This document shows, one piece after another, positions 17,715-26,153 of a DNA stretch of 64,000 nt. Source of the stretch: Mycobacterium sp. Aquia_216 (GTDB lineage Bacteria; Actinomycetota; Actinomycetes; Mycobacteriales; Mycobacteriaceae); NCBI RefSeq assembly GCF_026723865.1, contig NZ_CP113529.1:496001-560000 (forward strand). The letters run 5' to 3'. Made by a program: the position numbers and the translations under genes. Within the stretch, counting starts at the first letter, position 1; every line of letters starts with the position of its first letter. The notes under the pieces are model-generated. The model was not told where the DNA came from and did no database searches. It was given only the letters and a program-made list of their open reading frames with translations.

Positions 17715-19064
17715 TTGAGAAAAATTCGACTGCCGATGCGTGTGTTGTCTTTGCGCACGATCGTCATCGTTGCCCAATTGGGAGTGATCGCCCTGGTCTT
17801 CACGCTGGGCGTGTGGGTGTGGGTGGGCGTCACCAACGATCAATACAGCCAGCTCGACCGGCGACTGGATTCCGTTAGCAGCCTGGGCGACATCAACACA
17901 TTGCTCAACAGCCCGCACCAGAGCATTCCCGATCGGCCGACGCCGGACGGCAACCTGGTACGCACCGCACGCATCGGGGAGTTGACGGTGTCGGTGCCCA
18001 GCAACATCGTGCTGCCCAAACTCGCGAACGGGTATGCGAACACCACCATCAACGGCGTGCAATACCGCGTCCGCACCTTTACCGCGGGCCCGGTTTCGAT
18101 TGCGCTCGCCGCACCGCTGGCCGAGGCTCAACACCGGATCAACGAACTGCACCTGCGGGTGTTGTTGATCTGCGCCGGCGTCATCGGCGGCACGATCGTG
18201 GTCGGCTGGGTGATCTCGCTGATCATGGTCAATCCCTTCGTGCTGCTGGCCCGGCAAGCGCGTGCCATCAATGCCCAATCCAGTCCCGACGAGGTGCAGG
18301 TGCGCGGCGTGCGTGAGGCCGTCGAGATAGCCGAAGCGGTCGAACAGATGTTGGACCGCATCGGCAACGAGCAGCAACGCACCAGGGCCGCCCTCGAGTC
18401 GGCCCGCGACTTCGCCGCTGTTGCCTCGCACGAGCTACGCACCCCGCTGACTGCCATGCGCACCAACCTGGAGGTGCTGTCTACTTTGGAGCTGGCCGCC
18501 GAGCAGCGCGAGGAGGTCATCGGCGACGTTATCCGCACTCAGAGCCGCATCGAAGCAACGCTCACCGCGCTGGAGAGACTGGCGCAGGGCGAGCTGACCA
18601 CCGTCGACGACTTCGTCCCGTTTGACATCACCGAACTCCTGGATCGCGCCGCGCACGACGCCCCTCGCAGTTACCCCGATGTGGAGGTGTCGCTGGTACC
18701 GTCGCCCACCGTATTGATGGTGGGATTGCCCACGGGCCTGCGGCTGGTGATCGACAATGCCATCGCCAACGCAGTCAAACACGGAGGTGCTTCCAAGATT
18801 CAACTCACCGTGAGCAGCTCTGGCGAAGGTGTGGAAATCGCGGTCGACGACAACGGCACCGGCGTGCCCGAAGAGGAACGCACCGCGGTATTCGAACGCT
18901 TCTCCCGCGGGTCGACGGCATCGCGATCGGGTTCCGGGCTGGGCTTGGCACTGGTCGCCCAACAGGCCGAATTGCATGGCGGGAAAGCGTCTCTGCACGG
19001 CAGTCCGCTGGGCGGATCACGACTTCTCCTGAAGCTCGCGGGTGACGGTCGCGGCCCTGCCTGA
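17715..19064 (+). CDS. Orphan sensor histidine kinase, PrrB-like
   Basis: This 449-residue membrane kinase begins at TTG 17715 or ATG 17736. It has one membrane helix near the N-terminus (TIVIVAQLGVIALVFTLGVWVWVG), an extracytoplasmic sensor, a second helix (VLLICAGVIGGTIVVGWVISLI), HAMP, then the H-box ASHELRTPLTAMRTNLEVLSTL, N-box DNAIANAVKHGG, G1 DDNGTGVPE, F-box FERFSRG and G2 GSGLGLAL. The catalytic half is very close to my recollection of mycobacterial PrrB, including VRGVREAIEIAEA-like and TQSRIEATL segments, whereas the sensor region is more divergent. No response regulator gene is adjacent, so it is a paralogue lacking its partner here. Its signal is unknown. Confidence 0.88.
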   Translation: MRKIRLPMRVLSLRTIVIVAQLGVIALVFTLGVWVWVGVTNDQYSQLDRRLDSVSSLGDINTLLNSPHQSIPDRPTPDGNLVRTARIGELTVSVPSNIVLPKLANGYANTTINGVQYRVRTFTAGPVSIALAAPLAEAQHRINELHLRVLLICAGVIGGTIVVGWVISLIMVNPFVLLARQARAINAQSSPDEVQVRGVREAVEIAEAVEQMLDRIGNEQQRTRAALESARDFAAVASHELRTPLTAMRTNLEVLSTLELAAEQREEVIGDVIRTQSRIEATLTALERLAQGELTTVDDFVPFDITELLDRAAHDAPRSYPDVEVSLVPSPTVLMVGLPTGLRLVIDNAIANAVKHGGASKIQLTVSSSGEGVEIAVDDNGTGVPEEERTAVFERFSRGSTASRSGSGLGLALVAQQAELHGGKASLHGSPLGGSRLLLKLAGDGRGPA

Positions 19065-19372
19065 ACCAAACAATGTGAAATATCCAGCAAGCCAAACGAT
19101 TTAGTGCCAATAGAGACTTATGTCACCGCCCATTGCGAATTCGTAACGGTGTGACCAAAAAATTTGCATTCCATATGCGCCCGGCTTGTCCGGTTGACCC
19201 GCGCTGGTGGCGCACATACCTTCGAACAGAAGCCAGGCGATCCCAGCCGAACAACGGAGTTGGTGAAATCGCGTAATCGTCTGTGTACCAGCTTGTTACG
19301 TCGACGTTAGCTATCGCTGGGCGGGGCGATACTCCGTACGTCTCCCAGATGAACCCAACGAGGGAGGTACCG
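19065..19372. other. Intergenic region upstream of the SulP gene
   Basis: About 300 bases with no supported gene. It contains an A/T-rich patch (AAAAAATTTGCATTCCATATG, near 19157) compatible with a promoter region, but no clear -35/-10 pair, repeat or RNA structure was found. Confidence 0.5.
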
Positions 19373-20899
19373 GTGCAACTCATCGAACAGCCCGAAGGGC
19401 GAACTGTCGGGGATCGATCCAGGTCACTGCGGGAGCGGCTGCGCCCGGTTTTCCGGCACGACCTGTCCTCGTCGCTTGTCGTCTTCTTAGTCGCGCTTCC
19501 GCTGTCGCTGGGGATCGCGATCGCTTCCGACGCGCCAGTGCTTGCCGGTCTGATCGCCGCGATCGTCGGCGGAATCGTGGGTGGAGCCATCGGGGGTTCG
19601 CCGCTGCAGGTGAGTGGTCCCGCAGCCGGCCTGACTGTCGTGGTAGCCGATCTGATCGGTGAATTCGGCTGGGGAATAGCGTGTTTCATTACCGCCTGCG
19701 CCGGTGTCATGCAGGTTTTGTTGGGGTTCAGCCGGGTTGCGCGGGCCGCCCTGGCGATCTCGCCCGTCGTCGTGCACGCGATGCTGGCCGGGATCGGCAT
19801 CACCATCGCACTTCAGCAGGCGCATGTATTGCTGGGTGGGGAGTCCAAAAGCACGGCCTGGCGCAACGTCATTGAGCTGCCTCAGCAAATTGTGAACGCA
19901 CATCGGCCCGGAGTCCTGCTGGGCCTGCTTGTGATCGGCATCATGATCGCCTGGCGATGGGCTCCCGCCAAGGTGGCCGCCGTTCCCGGCCCGCTGATCG
20001 CGATCGTGGTGGTGACGGTTGTCTCGCTGGTCTTTCCGTTCCACGTATCCAGGATTGAGCTGGACGGGTCGGTGCTGGAAGCGCTGCAACTGCCCACCAT
20101 TCCACAAGGAAATTGGGGTGCCGTCGTTGTCGGCATCATCACGGTAACGCTCATCACCAGCGTGCAGAGCCTGCTGACGGCGGTGTCGATCGACAGAATG
20201 CACCACGGACCGCGCACAGACTTCAATCGCGAGTTGATCGGACAGGGCGTCTCGAACATCGTGTCCGGGGCGATCGGTGGCCTTCCCATCGCCGGTGTCA
20301 TCGTGCGCAGCGCGGCGAACGTCCACGCGGGTGCGAAAACCCGCGCCTCGACGATCATGCACGGCTTCTGGATCCTGCTGTTCGCGATTCCGTTCGCGGA
20401 ATTGGTGGAGCAGATCCCGGCCGCGGCTCTCGCCGGTCTGCTGATTGTCATCGGAATGCAGTTGCTGCAGCCGGCGCACATCGAAACCGCCATGAAGACG
20501 GGCGATTTGACCGTCTATCTGGTGACCGTCGTCGCCGTCGTTTTCATGAATCTGCTGCACGGCGTGATGATCGGATTCGCCCTGGCTATCGCGCTGACCG
20601 GATGGCGGGTGATCCGGACCAAGATCGAGGCGTCGCCGGCGGGCGACGAATGGCGGGTAGTCGTCGAGGGAGCGTGCACGTTCCTTGCCCTGCCCAGGCT
20701 TACCCGCGTGTTGGCGTCCGTCCCGGAGCGCACTACGGTCACCGTCCATCTGCTGACCAGCTATTTGGATCACGCTGCGCACCAGGCGATTAGCGACTGG
20801 CAGCGGCAGCATCACGCGACGGGTGGAACGGTCGTGATCCGTGGTGCGGTGGCGGTGGGCCACTCGATGCCGGGCCAGGCTGCTCCTGAGCAGCCCTAG
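19373..20899 (+). CDS. SulP family inorganic anion transporter
   Basis: This 508-residue permease has the SulP membrane domain: an opening RHDLSSSLVVFLVALPLSLGIAIASDAP, GGSPLQVSGPAAGLTVVV, and LITSVQSLLTAVSIDRMH before the conserved N-R-E-L-IGQGVSNIVSGAIGGLPIAGVIVRSAANV. A short C-terminal cytosolic domain of about 90 residues resembles a STAS domain. Related proteins move sulfate or bicarbonate; a mycobacterial relative (Rv3273) is fused to a carbonic anhydrase, which is absent here. The GTG at 19373 is chosen because AGGGAGG lies five bases upstream; ATG 19349 is the alternative. The substrate is undetermined. Confidence 0.9.
   Translation: MQLIEQPEGRTVGDRSRSLRERLRPVFRHDLSSSLVVFLVALPLSLGIAIASDAPVLAGLIAAIVGGIVGGAIGGSPLQVSGPAAGLTVVVADLIGEFGWGIACFITACAGVMQVLLGFSRVARAALAISPVVVHAMLAGIGITIALQQAHVLLGGESKSTAWRNVIELPQQIVNAHRPGVLLGLLVIGIMIAWRWAPAKVAAVPGPLIAIVVVTVVSLVFPFHVSRIELDGSVLEALQLPTIPQGNWGAVVVGIITVTLITSVQSLLTAVSIDRMHHGPRTDFNRELIGQGVSNIVSGAIGGLPIAGVIVRSAANVHAGAKTRASTIMHGFWILLFAIPFAELVEQIPAAALAGLLIVIGMQLLQPAHIETAMKTGDLTVYLVTVVAVVFMNLLHGVMIGFALAIALTGWRVIRTKIEASPAGDEWRVVVEGACTFLALPRLTRVLASVPERTTVTVHLLTSYLDHAAHQAISDWQRQHHATGGTVVIRGAVAVGHSMPGQAAPEQP
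20878..20895 (+). terminator. Candidate intrinsic hairpin at the end of the SulP gene
   Basis: GGCTGCTC and GAGCAGCC are perfect complements separated by CT, giving a strong GC hairpin just before the stop codon. There is no U tract, so it would be an I-shaped terminator if it acts as one. Confidence 0.4.
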
Positions 20900-20909
20900 C
20901 GCAACCCGG

Positions 20910-20928
20910 TTTACTTAGGCTACCCTAA
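20910..20928. promoter_or_regulatory. IdeR/DtxR-type iron box
   Basis: TTTACTTAGGCTACCCTAA matches the mycobacterial IdeR consensus TTAGGTTAGGCTAACCTAA at 15 of 19 positions, with 13 of 14 in the right-hand part. It lies 26 bases before the methyltransferase start. It also overlaps an 8-base inverted repeat (CTAACTCA / TGAGTTAG, 20925-20945) that reaches into the ribosome-binding site. Iron-dependent control is inferred. Confidence 0.6.
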
Positions 20929-20953
20929 CTCAGACGATGAGTTAGGAGACACA

Positions 20954-21556
20954 ATGTCGACGACCTGGATGGATGCCCTGCTGCACAAGAGGCGCCACAA
21001 AGGCGCCGCGCCTTACCCGCATCAGGCGGCGTTCCTGCTGAACAACCCGGTTCGCCGGGTGTTGTCGAATCCGGCGCGCAAGATCGACAGCGTAGGCCTC
21101 ACCGGATCTGAACACGTGCTGGAAGTCGGGCCTGGCCCGGGCTTCTACAGCGTGCAGATCGCTCGCCGGCTCACCTACGGGCGACTCGACTTATTCGACC
21201 TTCAGCCCGAGATGCTGGACAAGGCGCGGCGACGACTCGAGCTGGCCGGTTTCCACGATGTCGGGTTTACGTCAGGCGAGGCAAGTGACGGGTTTCCCTA
21301 CCCCGAAGACACTTTCGACGTCGCCTTCCTCGCGGCGGTGATCGGCGAGGTCCCCGACAAACCAGCATGCATCCGTTCGCTGGGGCAGGTGCTGAAGCCG
21401 GGGGGCCAACTCGTCTTCGCTGAGGCGTTCCCCGACCCGGACCGGATGAGCGTCCGGGAATTGCGCGATCTCGCCGAGCCCGAGGATTTCGACTTCGTCG
21501 AAGCGAGCGGAAATCGATGGCACGACATCGTGCGCTTTCGCAGGGCCGGTTGGTGA
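20954..21556 (+). CDS. Class I SAM-dependent methyltransferase
   Basis: This 200-residue protein has the Rossmann methyltransferase motifs: motif I VLEVGPGPGFYSVQIA, motif II acidic loop DLFDLQPEMLDKA, and post-motif LKPGGQLVFAEAF. It transfers a methyl group from S-adenosylmethionine to an unknown acceptor. The start at 20954 follows TTAGGAGA at ideal spacing. Upstream lies an IdeR-like iron box, so expression may rise in low iron. The gene is monocistronic and converges on the LysR gene. Confidence 0.88.
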   Translation: MSTTWMDALLHKRRHKGAAPYPHQAAFLLNNPVRRVLSNPARKIDSVGLTGSEHVLEVGPGPGFYSVQIARRLTYGRLDLFDLQPEMLDKARRRLELAGFHDVGFTSGEASDGFPYPEDTFDVAFLAAVIGEVPDKPACIRSLGQVLKPGGQLVFAEAFPDPDRMSVRELRDLAEPEDFDFVEASGNRWHDIVRFRRAGW

Positions 21557-21612
21557 TTGCCAAACATGGTTGTTCTCATGCAGTTTCGTGTTGGTGAGTG
21601 ATCCCGGACCAA

Positions 21613-22524
21613 CTAGGCCGTGGAGTGCGCCCGTTGGGCGATGTGTTCGTGTACGCAGCGGATGAAGGCGTGTGTCGCGGCGGAGCGCAGCTCGGCGTGT
21701 GGCGCGACGAGGTGAACTTCCCGTTGCAACAACGCTCCCCGCACGGGGCGCAGTACGAGCTCGGGATTGGCTTCGGCGCGGTTGCGCGCCACCGATTCGG
21801 GTAGCAGTGCCACACCCAGGCCCTCGCACACGAAATGAATGACCTCGTCGACGCGGGTGACTTCGAAGGCGACGCGACGCTGGACGCCGGCGAATCCGCG
21901 GTCGGTCTCGTGGCGCAAGCCGTACCCCGGCGGGAAGTCGATGAACGGAAACTCGGCCAAATCGCTCAGGGCGACGGCCGGACTGGCGGCAAGCCCGTTC
22001 TGGATCGGTAGCACGGCGACGAGCGACTCGGCGAATAAGTGCTCGAACGAAAGTCGGTCGCCCGACCGCGCGACGTTGGAGCCCACGATCGCCACGTCGA
22101 GTTTGCGATCACGCGTTGCTTGGACGAGAAGGTCGCTACCCCCGCTGCGCAGCGTCACCGTGACATCCGGGTAACGCGTGTGGAAGGTCGCCATGAGCGC
22201 GGCGACATCCAGGCTCTCCGAAGGAATCTCCATCATCCCGACGGTGAGCCGGCCGGTCACCGCGCCGCGCAACGCTTGCGCGTCGACGGTGATCTGGTCG
22301 ACCCCGGCGATGACCTGCCGGAACAACGGCATCAAGGCGTCACCCGCGTGCGTAAGCGACACCGTCCGCGTGGTGCGGTTGAAGATCTGGACGCCCAATT
22401 CGTCCTCGAGTTTGCGCACCTGCTGACTCAACGCGGATTGGACGACATAGAGGCTGGCCGCCGCGCGAGTGAAACTGCGCGTTTCGGCGACGGCCAGCAC
22501 GTAGCGGAGTTGTTGGAGATTCAC
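21613..22524 (-). CDS. LysR family transcriptional regulator
   Basis: This 303-residue regulator has the classic LysR N-terminal helix-turn-helix (MNLQQLRYVLAVAETRSFTRAAASLYVVQSALSQQVRKLEDELG, first codon GTG) and a periplasmic-binding-like effector domain. It is divergent from the metallohydrolase/leader/ABC transporter cluster. A T-N11-A dyad (22530-22544) lies directly upstream of its start, which suggests it controls that cluster and itself. Given the sulfur-type leader peptide in the cluster, a CysB-like role is plausible but unproven. Confidence 0.92.
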   Translation of the reverse strand: MNLQQLRYVLAVAETRSFTRAAASLYVVQSALSQQVRKLEDELGVQIFNRTTRTVSLTHAGDALMPLFRQVIAGVDQITVDAQALRGAVTGRLTVGMMEIPSESLDVAALMATFHTRYPDVTVTLRSGGSDLLVQATRDRKLDVAIVGSNVARSGDRLSFEHLFAESLVAVLPIQNGLAASPAVALSDLAEFPFIDFPPGYGLRHETDRGFAGVQRRVAFEVTRVDEVIHFVCEGLGVALLPESVARNRAEANPELVLRPVRGALLQREVHLVAPHAELRSAATHAFIRCVHEHIAQRAHSTA

Positions 22525-22529
22525 TATTG

Positions 22530-22544
22530 ATCACTCTCAGTGAT
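22530..22544. promoter_or_regulatory. LysR-type operator (T-N11-A dyad)
   Basis: ATCACT-CTC-AGTGAT is a perfect 6-base inverted repeat that also satisfies T-N11-A (T22531 to A22543). It sits between the LysR gene and the divergent metallohydrolase, the expected site for LysR binding. Confidence 0.6.
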
Positions 22545-22577
22545 TTATCGAATCATATCTATGCGCTGGACGTCTAA

Positions 22578-24980
22578 GTGCGAGAACCCGAGAATTGGCG
22601 CATGCCTGCAGGCGCCTGGCACGACGAACGGCCGGCCGCGGCCGTTGCCCCCGTCGCGACCCTGCGTGCCCAAGCCGGGTTGCGCACCAATGACTGCTCG
22701 TCCGTGCAGGTACGCAAGCGTGTCAACGCGGAATTCGAGGCGCTGCCCTTCCTCGGATCGTTGACGTGTCAGACGCCGACGGCCACGGCCGGCGCCGTCG
22801 AGGAACTCAGCTTCACCTACACGGTCGGGCGATCCGGCATAGCCGACAGCGGATGGCTGAAGTTGTGCTTCCGCTACTACTCGGACTGGGATTTACAAAC
22901 CACCGAGCCCGCCGGTCGTGATTTCGCGACCGCAACACTGGTCAAACGATCGCTGATCGGCGGAGCGTCGCAAGAAGGCGTCGCCACCGCCCAACGCCTC
23001 ACTCTCCGCTACGACGTGAAGGGGGGCGAGCGGCCGTTCCAGAAGTCATTGTTAATTCACGTGGTGGACGGCTACCTGCGCCCCGGCGATGTCATCGAGA
23101 TCCGACTCGGTGACCGGCGTTACGGCGGGCCCGGCACCCGGGTGCAGACTTTTGTCGAGGACGACTTCGAGGTGCATCTGTTCGTCGATCCGCTCGGCAC
23201 GTCCCGCATGGCGCACGCCGCCGTGGCGAAAATCGCCATCATTGCGGGGCCGCCGGCGAACCTGGTGGTGCAGGGCCCACGTGTGGTCGGCCCGAGCACG
23301 ACAACGGTGCAGTTGCACGCCCACCTGCAGGACCGCTGGGGTAACGCCTGCCGTGACGTGCCCGCAATTGTGCGCGCGGAGGATCATGCCGCCGTCGACG
23401 GTCCGAACCTCGCCACCGCACAGACACCGGCGAGCGGTTGGGCTCACGCCGTGGTGAGCGTGCCGGCGCATTCGGGCTCTATTCGGGTAAGCGCGCAGAT
23501 CGGCACCGCGACATTCGGGCCGGCGATCGCCGAGATCGATGTCGTCGGGGATCTGCCCGCGCCGCGGGCCTATTTCTGCGATCTCCATGTGCATTCCAAC
23601 GACACGGTCGGAACACAAAGCACGGACTGGAACCTCCGGTACGGTCGTGATATCGGCGCCCTCGACGTCCTCGGCTACACCGCCAACGACTTTCAGATCA
23701 CCGACGACGCCTGGTCGGAAGTTGTCGCCTCCTGCCGCGCGGCGTCCCAAGACGGCCAGTTCGTCTGCTTCCCCGGTGTGGAATGGTGCGGAAACGCCGG
23801 CGTGGGCGGTGATCACAATGTGGTGTTTCTCGGCGAGGACACCACGGTCGCAAGGAGTTTGGAGTGGCGCCAAGGCATGACCGCCACCGCGCCGACTCCG
23901 CAAACCTGGCCTATCACACAGCTGTATGCCGCGTACGAAAAAGATCCAGACTCCTATCTGCTGATCCCGCACGTTGGCGGCCGGCGCGCCGTGCTGGATT
24001 GGCATCATCCCGAATTGGAGCGTTTGATCGAGGTGCATTCCAGCTGGGGCAGCAGCCCGTGGTTCCTCGAGGATGCGCTTGCTCGCGGGCTCAAGGTCGG
24101 TGCCAGCGCCGCCAGCGACGAACATCGCGGCCGGCCGGGCGGCGGCGTTCCGGGAGCCAACATTTTCGGTGGCCACGGTGGCCTGACCGGCGTGCTCGCC
24201 CCGGATCTGACCGCCGAACACGTCGGTCGGGCACTTCGCTCGCGGCGGACCTGGGCGACCACGGGCACCCGCGCGGTCGCGCTGCTGCGTAGCGGCGATA
24301 ATTGGATGGGCGATGAGATCCTCACCGCCGCTGACGAACTCGACGTCAACTACGCGATCTACGGTGGCGCCGGCTGGGAAGATCTGCTTATCTACGACAC
24401 CCAGGGGTTACTCTGGCGGCGCGACATGAACGCCGAGACCGGGTTGTCGGACTCGCTGGTGCGGATTCGCTGGGGCGGCGCCCGGCACCGGGACCGCTAC
24501 CGCTGGGCGACGTGGGCGGGCGAACTCAGCGTCAGTGGCGCCAGCGTCGATGCGGTGACACCCTGGGCCGCAACACATCCCGAGCAGATCATCGAGACGA
24601 CCGGCCAAACGGTCAGCTGGCGTACCGTCACCTACGGTGCCGACATCGGTGTGATCATGCGCCTTGGCGACGTCGCGCGGGCACGATTGCATATCGATGC
24701 CACAGTCATTGAAGACGATCATCGAACGACGATGACCGTCACCGGTGCGGATCTCATCGCACAGTCCTGGCAGGAACAGAGCGCGGGCGGTCTCAACCTG
24801 CGAATCCGGGCTGAGCGCATCGCCGATCCATCGAGACTGCCTAGTAGCGTGACCGGGACGCTGACGGTGGGTCTACCACCGGAACACAGCGCGATCTATC
24901 TGCGCGCCAGGCAAAGTGACGGTCATCAAGTGTGGACCAGTCCGCTCTTCATAGCTCGGCCCCGAACGGAGCCGCGCTGA
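22578..24980 (+). CDS. DUF3604 / CehA-McbA-type metallohydrolase
   Basis: This 800-residue protein has an N-terminal beta-rich region of roughly 320 residues. A PHP-like metal-binding domain follows, opening with YFCDLHVHSNDT (Asp335, His337, His339) and continuing through FPGVEW, LIPHVGG and GASAASDEHRGRPG. This pattern is that of the DUF3604 family, which includes carbaryl hydrolase CehA; that relationship is from memory. It would hydrolyse an ester or amide bond with bound metal ions. No export signal is obvious. The start is GTG 22578 or ATG 22602; neither has a strong ribosome site. It is the first gene of the cluster divergent from LysR, and its stop overlaps the leader-peptide ATG. Confidence 0.82.
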   Translation: MREPENWRMPAGAWHDERPAAAVAPVATLRAQAGLRTNDCSSVQVRKRVNAEFEALPFLGSLTCQTPTATAGAVEELSFTYTVGRSGIADSGWLKLCFRYYSDWDLQTTEPAGRDFATATLVKRSLIGGASQEGVATAQRLTLRYDVKGGERPFQKSLLIHVVDGYLRPGDVIEIRLGDRRYGGPGTRVQTFVEDDFEVHLFVDPLGTSRMAHAAVAKIAIIAGPPANLVVQGPRVVGPSTTTVQLHAHLQDRWGNACRDVPAIVRAEDHAAVDGPNLATAQTPASGWAHAVVSVPAHSGSIRVSAQIGTATFGPAIAEIDVVGDLPAPRAYFCDLHVHSNDTVGTQSTDWNLRYGRDIGALDVLGYTANDFQITDDAWSEVVASCRAASQDGQFVCFPGVEWCGNAGVGGDHNVVFLGEDTTVARSLEWRQGMTATAPTPQTWPITQLYAAYEKDPDSYLLIPHVGGRRAVLDWHHPELERLIEVHSSWGSSPWFLEDALARGLKVGASAASDEHRGRPGGGVPGANIFGGHGGLTGVLAPDLTAEHVGRALRSRRTWATTGTRAVALLRSGDNWMGDEILTAADELDVNYAIYGGAGWEDLLIYDTQGLLWRRDMNAETGLSDSLVRIRWGGARHRDRYRWATWAGELSVSGASVDAVTPWAATHPEQIIETTGQTVSWRTVTYGADIGVIMRLGDVARARLHIDATVIEDDHRTTMTVTGADLIAQSWQEQSAGGLNLRIRAERIADPSRLPSSVTGTLTVGLPPEHSAIYLRARQSDGHQVWTSPLFIARPRTEPR

Positions 24981-25081
24981 TGGGAAAGATGATGGGCCAA
25001 CCGGTCCTGACACGGCGTCGGCACGTTGATTTCGGCCGCATGACCTCAGCGGCCTGTCCGAGTTCGTTTGTCGCCGCTTGA
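24980..25081 (+). CDS. Sulfur-type leader peptide (attenuator) upstream of the ABC transporter
   Basis: A 33-residue open frame begins at ATG 24980, overlapping the metallohydrolase stop as TGATG, with alternative ATGs at 24989 and 24992. It contains LTRRRHVDFGRMTSAAC. This matches the short leader peptides (pattern LT-x-R-R-H-V-D-[LF]-x-R-x-x-S-A-x-C) that I know precede sulfur-assimilation genes in actinobacteria, including cysteine-responsive attenuators. The message for RHVDF-SAAC also forms a GGCCGC/GCGGCC hairpin (25034-25054). A second small hairpin (25088-25102) lies before the lipoprotein start at 25131. It probably senses cysteine supply by ribosome stalling. Confidence 0.75.
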   Translation: MGKMMGQPVLTRRRHVDFGRMTSAACPSSFVAA

Positions 25082-25130
25082 CCAATCCGGTCGTCTGGAC
25101 CGTTCCAACCCCTCATCCTCTGGAGAACCC

Positions 25131-26153
25131 GTGTCTCACTCAAAAGTTGCCTATGCGGCAATGATTTCCGCGCTAACCACAGCCGCGGTCCTGGTCGGGT
25201 GCTCCAGCAATGCCCCGACGCCCACGTCGTCCGGTGTCACCGTGCGGGTGGGGTACTTGACCCGAATCACCCACGCGTCCGCGCTCGTTGGCATCGACAA
25301 CGGCGCGTTCGCCAGGAGCCTCGGGCCGGGGGTCAAGTTCGAGCCGCAGCCGTTCAGCCAAGGGACCGCGGAAACCACCGCGTTGCTGTCGGGCCAACTC
25401 GATGCCGCTTACATCGGCCCGAACCCTGCGTTCAACGCCTGGCAGAAGTCCAACGGCACCGCGATCAAGATCGTCTCCGGCTCCGCCGCGGGTGGGACCT
25501 CAATGGTCGTCAAGCCCGGCATCAACTCCGCGGCGGACCTGCGCGGCAAGACCGTCGCCGATCCCGCGCTCGGCGGCGCCCAGGATGTCAGCCTGCGCGA
25601 GTGGCTGCTGAAGAACGGCTTGAAAACAAACCCGCAAGGCGGCGGGGACGTCGCGATCAAACCGACGGCCCCCGAGTCGGCAATCATCCAACAGTTCATC
25701 AGCAATCAGATCGACGGTGCCCTCGAGTCTGCCCCCTACGATGTGCAGTTGGTCAACGCCGGCGGAGTGCGCCTCTGGTCGGACCCCAACACCATCACCA
25801 TTTTGGTTGTCCGGCAAGAATTTCTGTCCGCGCATCCCGATGCCGTCGCGGGCCTGGTGCGCGGCCAGATCGAGGCCAATGACGCGATCCATGGCAATCC
25901 CGATGCGGCGGCCCGAGCGGCCAACGCCACCCTGACCAAGGCCTTGGGTAACGGGCTTGCACCCGAGGTGTTGAGCGCATCGTTCCAGGAGACGACGTTC
26001 ACCAACGACCCGGGCGTGCAGTCTCTGAACGACCAGATTCGTAAGGGTGTCGCCGTGGGCTTGTTGCAGCCCCTCAACCTCGACGGCATTTTTGATTTCG
26101 GTCCGCTCAATCGCGAGCTTGCGGCGGCGGGTAAGCCGGCGGTAGCGGCGTGA
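25131..26153 (+). CDS. ABC transporter substrate-binding lipoprotein (SsuA/NrtA/TauA type)
   Basis: This 340-residue protein has a lipoprotein signal ending AAVLVGCSS, with the acylated cysteine at Cys24. The mature domain has the hallmarks of the nitrate/sulfonate/taurine-binding family: VRVGYLTRITHASALVGIDNGAFAR, a conserved FSQGTAETTALLSGQLDAAYIGPNPAFNAW and LRGKTVADPALGGAQDVSLREWL. GTG 25131 has a TGGAG site six bases upstream. It is the first gene of a tightly overlapping SBP-ATPase-permease set. The leader peptide in front points to a sulfur-containing ligand such as a sulfonate or sulfate ester; the exact ligand is unknown. Confidence 0.9.
   Translation: MSHSKVAYAAMISALTTAAVLVGCSSNAPTPTSSGVTVRVGYLTRITHASALVGIDNGAFARSLGPGVKFEPQPFSQGTAETTALLSGQLDAAYIGPNPAFNAWQKSNGTAIKIVSGSAAGGTSMVVKPGINSAADLRGKTVADPALGGAQDVSLREWLLKNGLKTNPQGGGDVAIKPTAPESAIIQQFISNQIDGALESAPYDVQLVNAGGVRLWSDPNTITILVVRQEFLSAHPDAVAGLVRGQIEANDAIHGNPDAAARAANATLTKALGNGLAPEVLSASFQETTFTNDPGVQSLNDQIRKGVAVGLLQPLNLDGIFDFGPLNRELAAAGKPAVAA

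Noticed and set aside
25021..25130. SAM or other metabolite riboswitch before the ABC transporter
   Set aside because: The conserved part is explained by the leader peptide's codons. I could not find SAM-I or SAM-IV core motifs.
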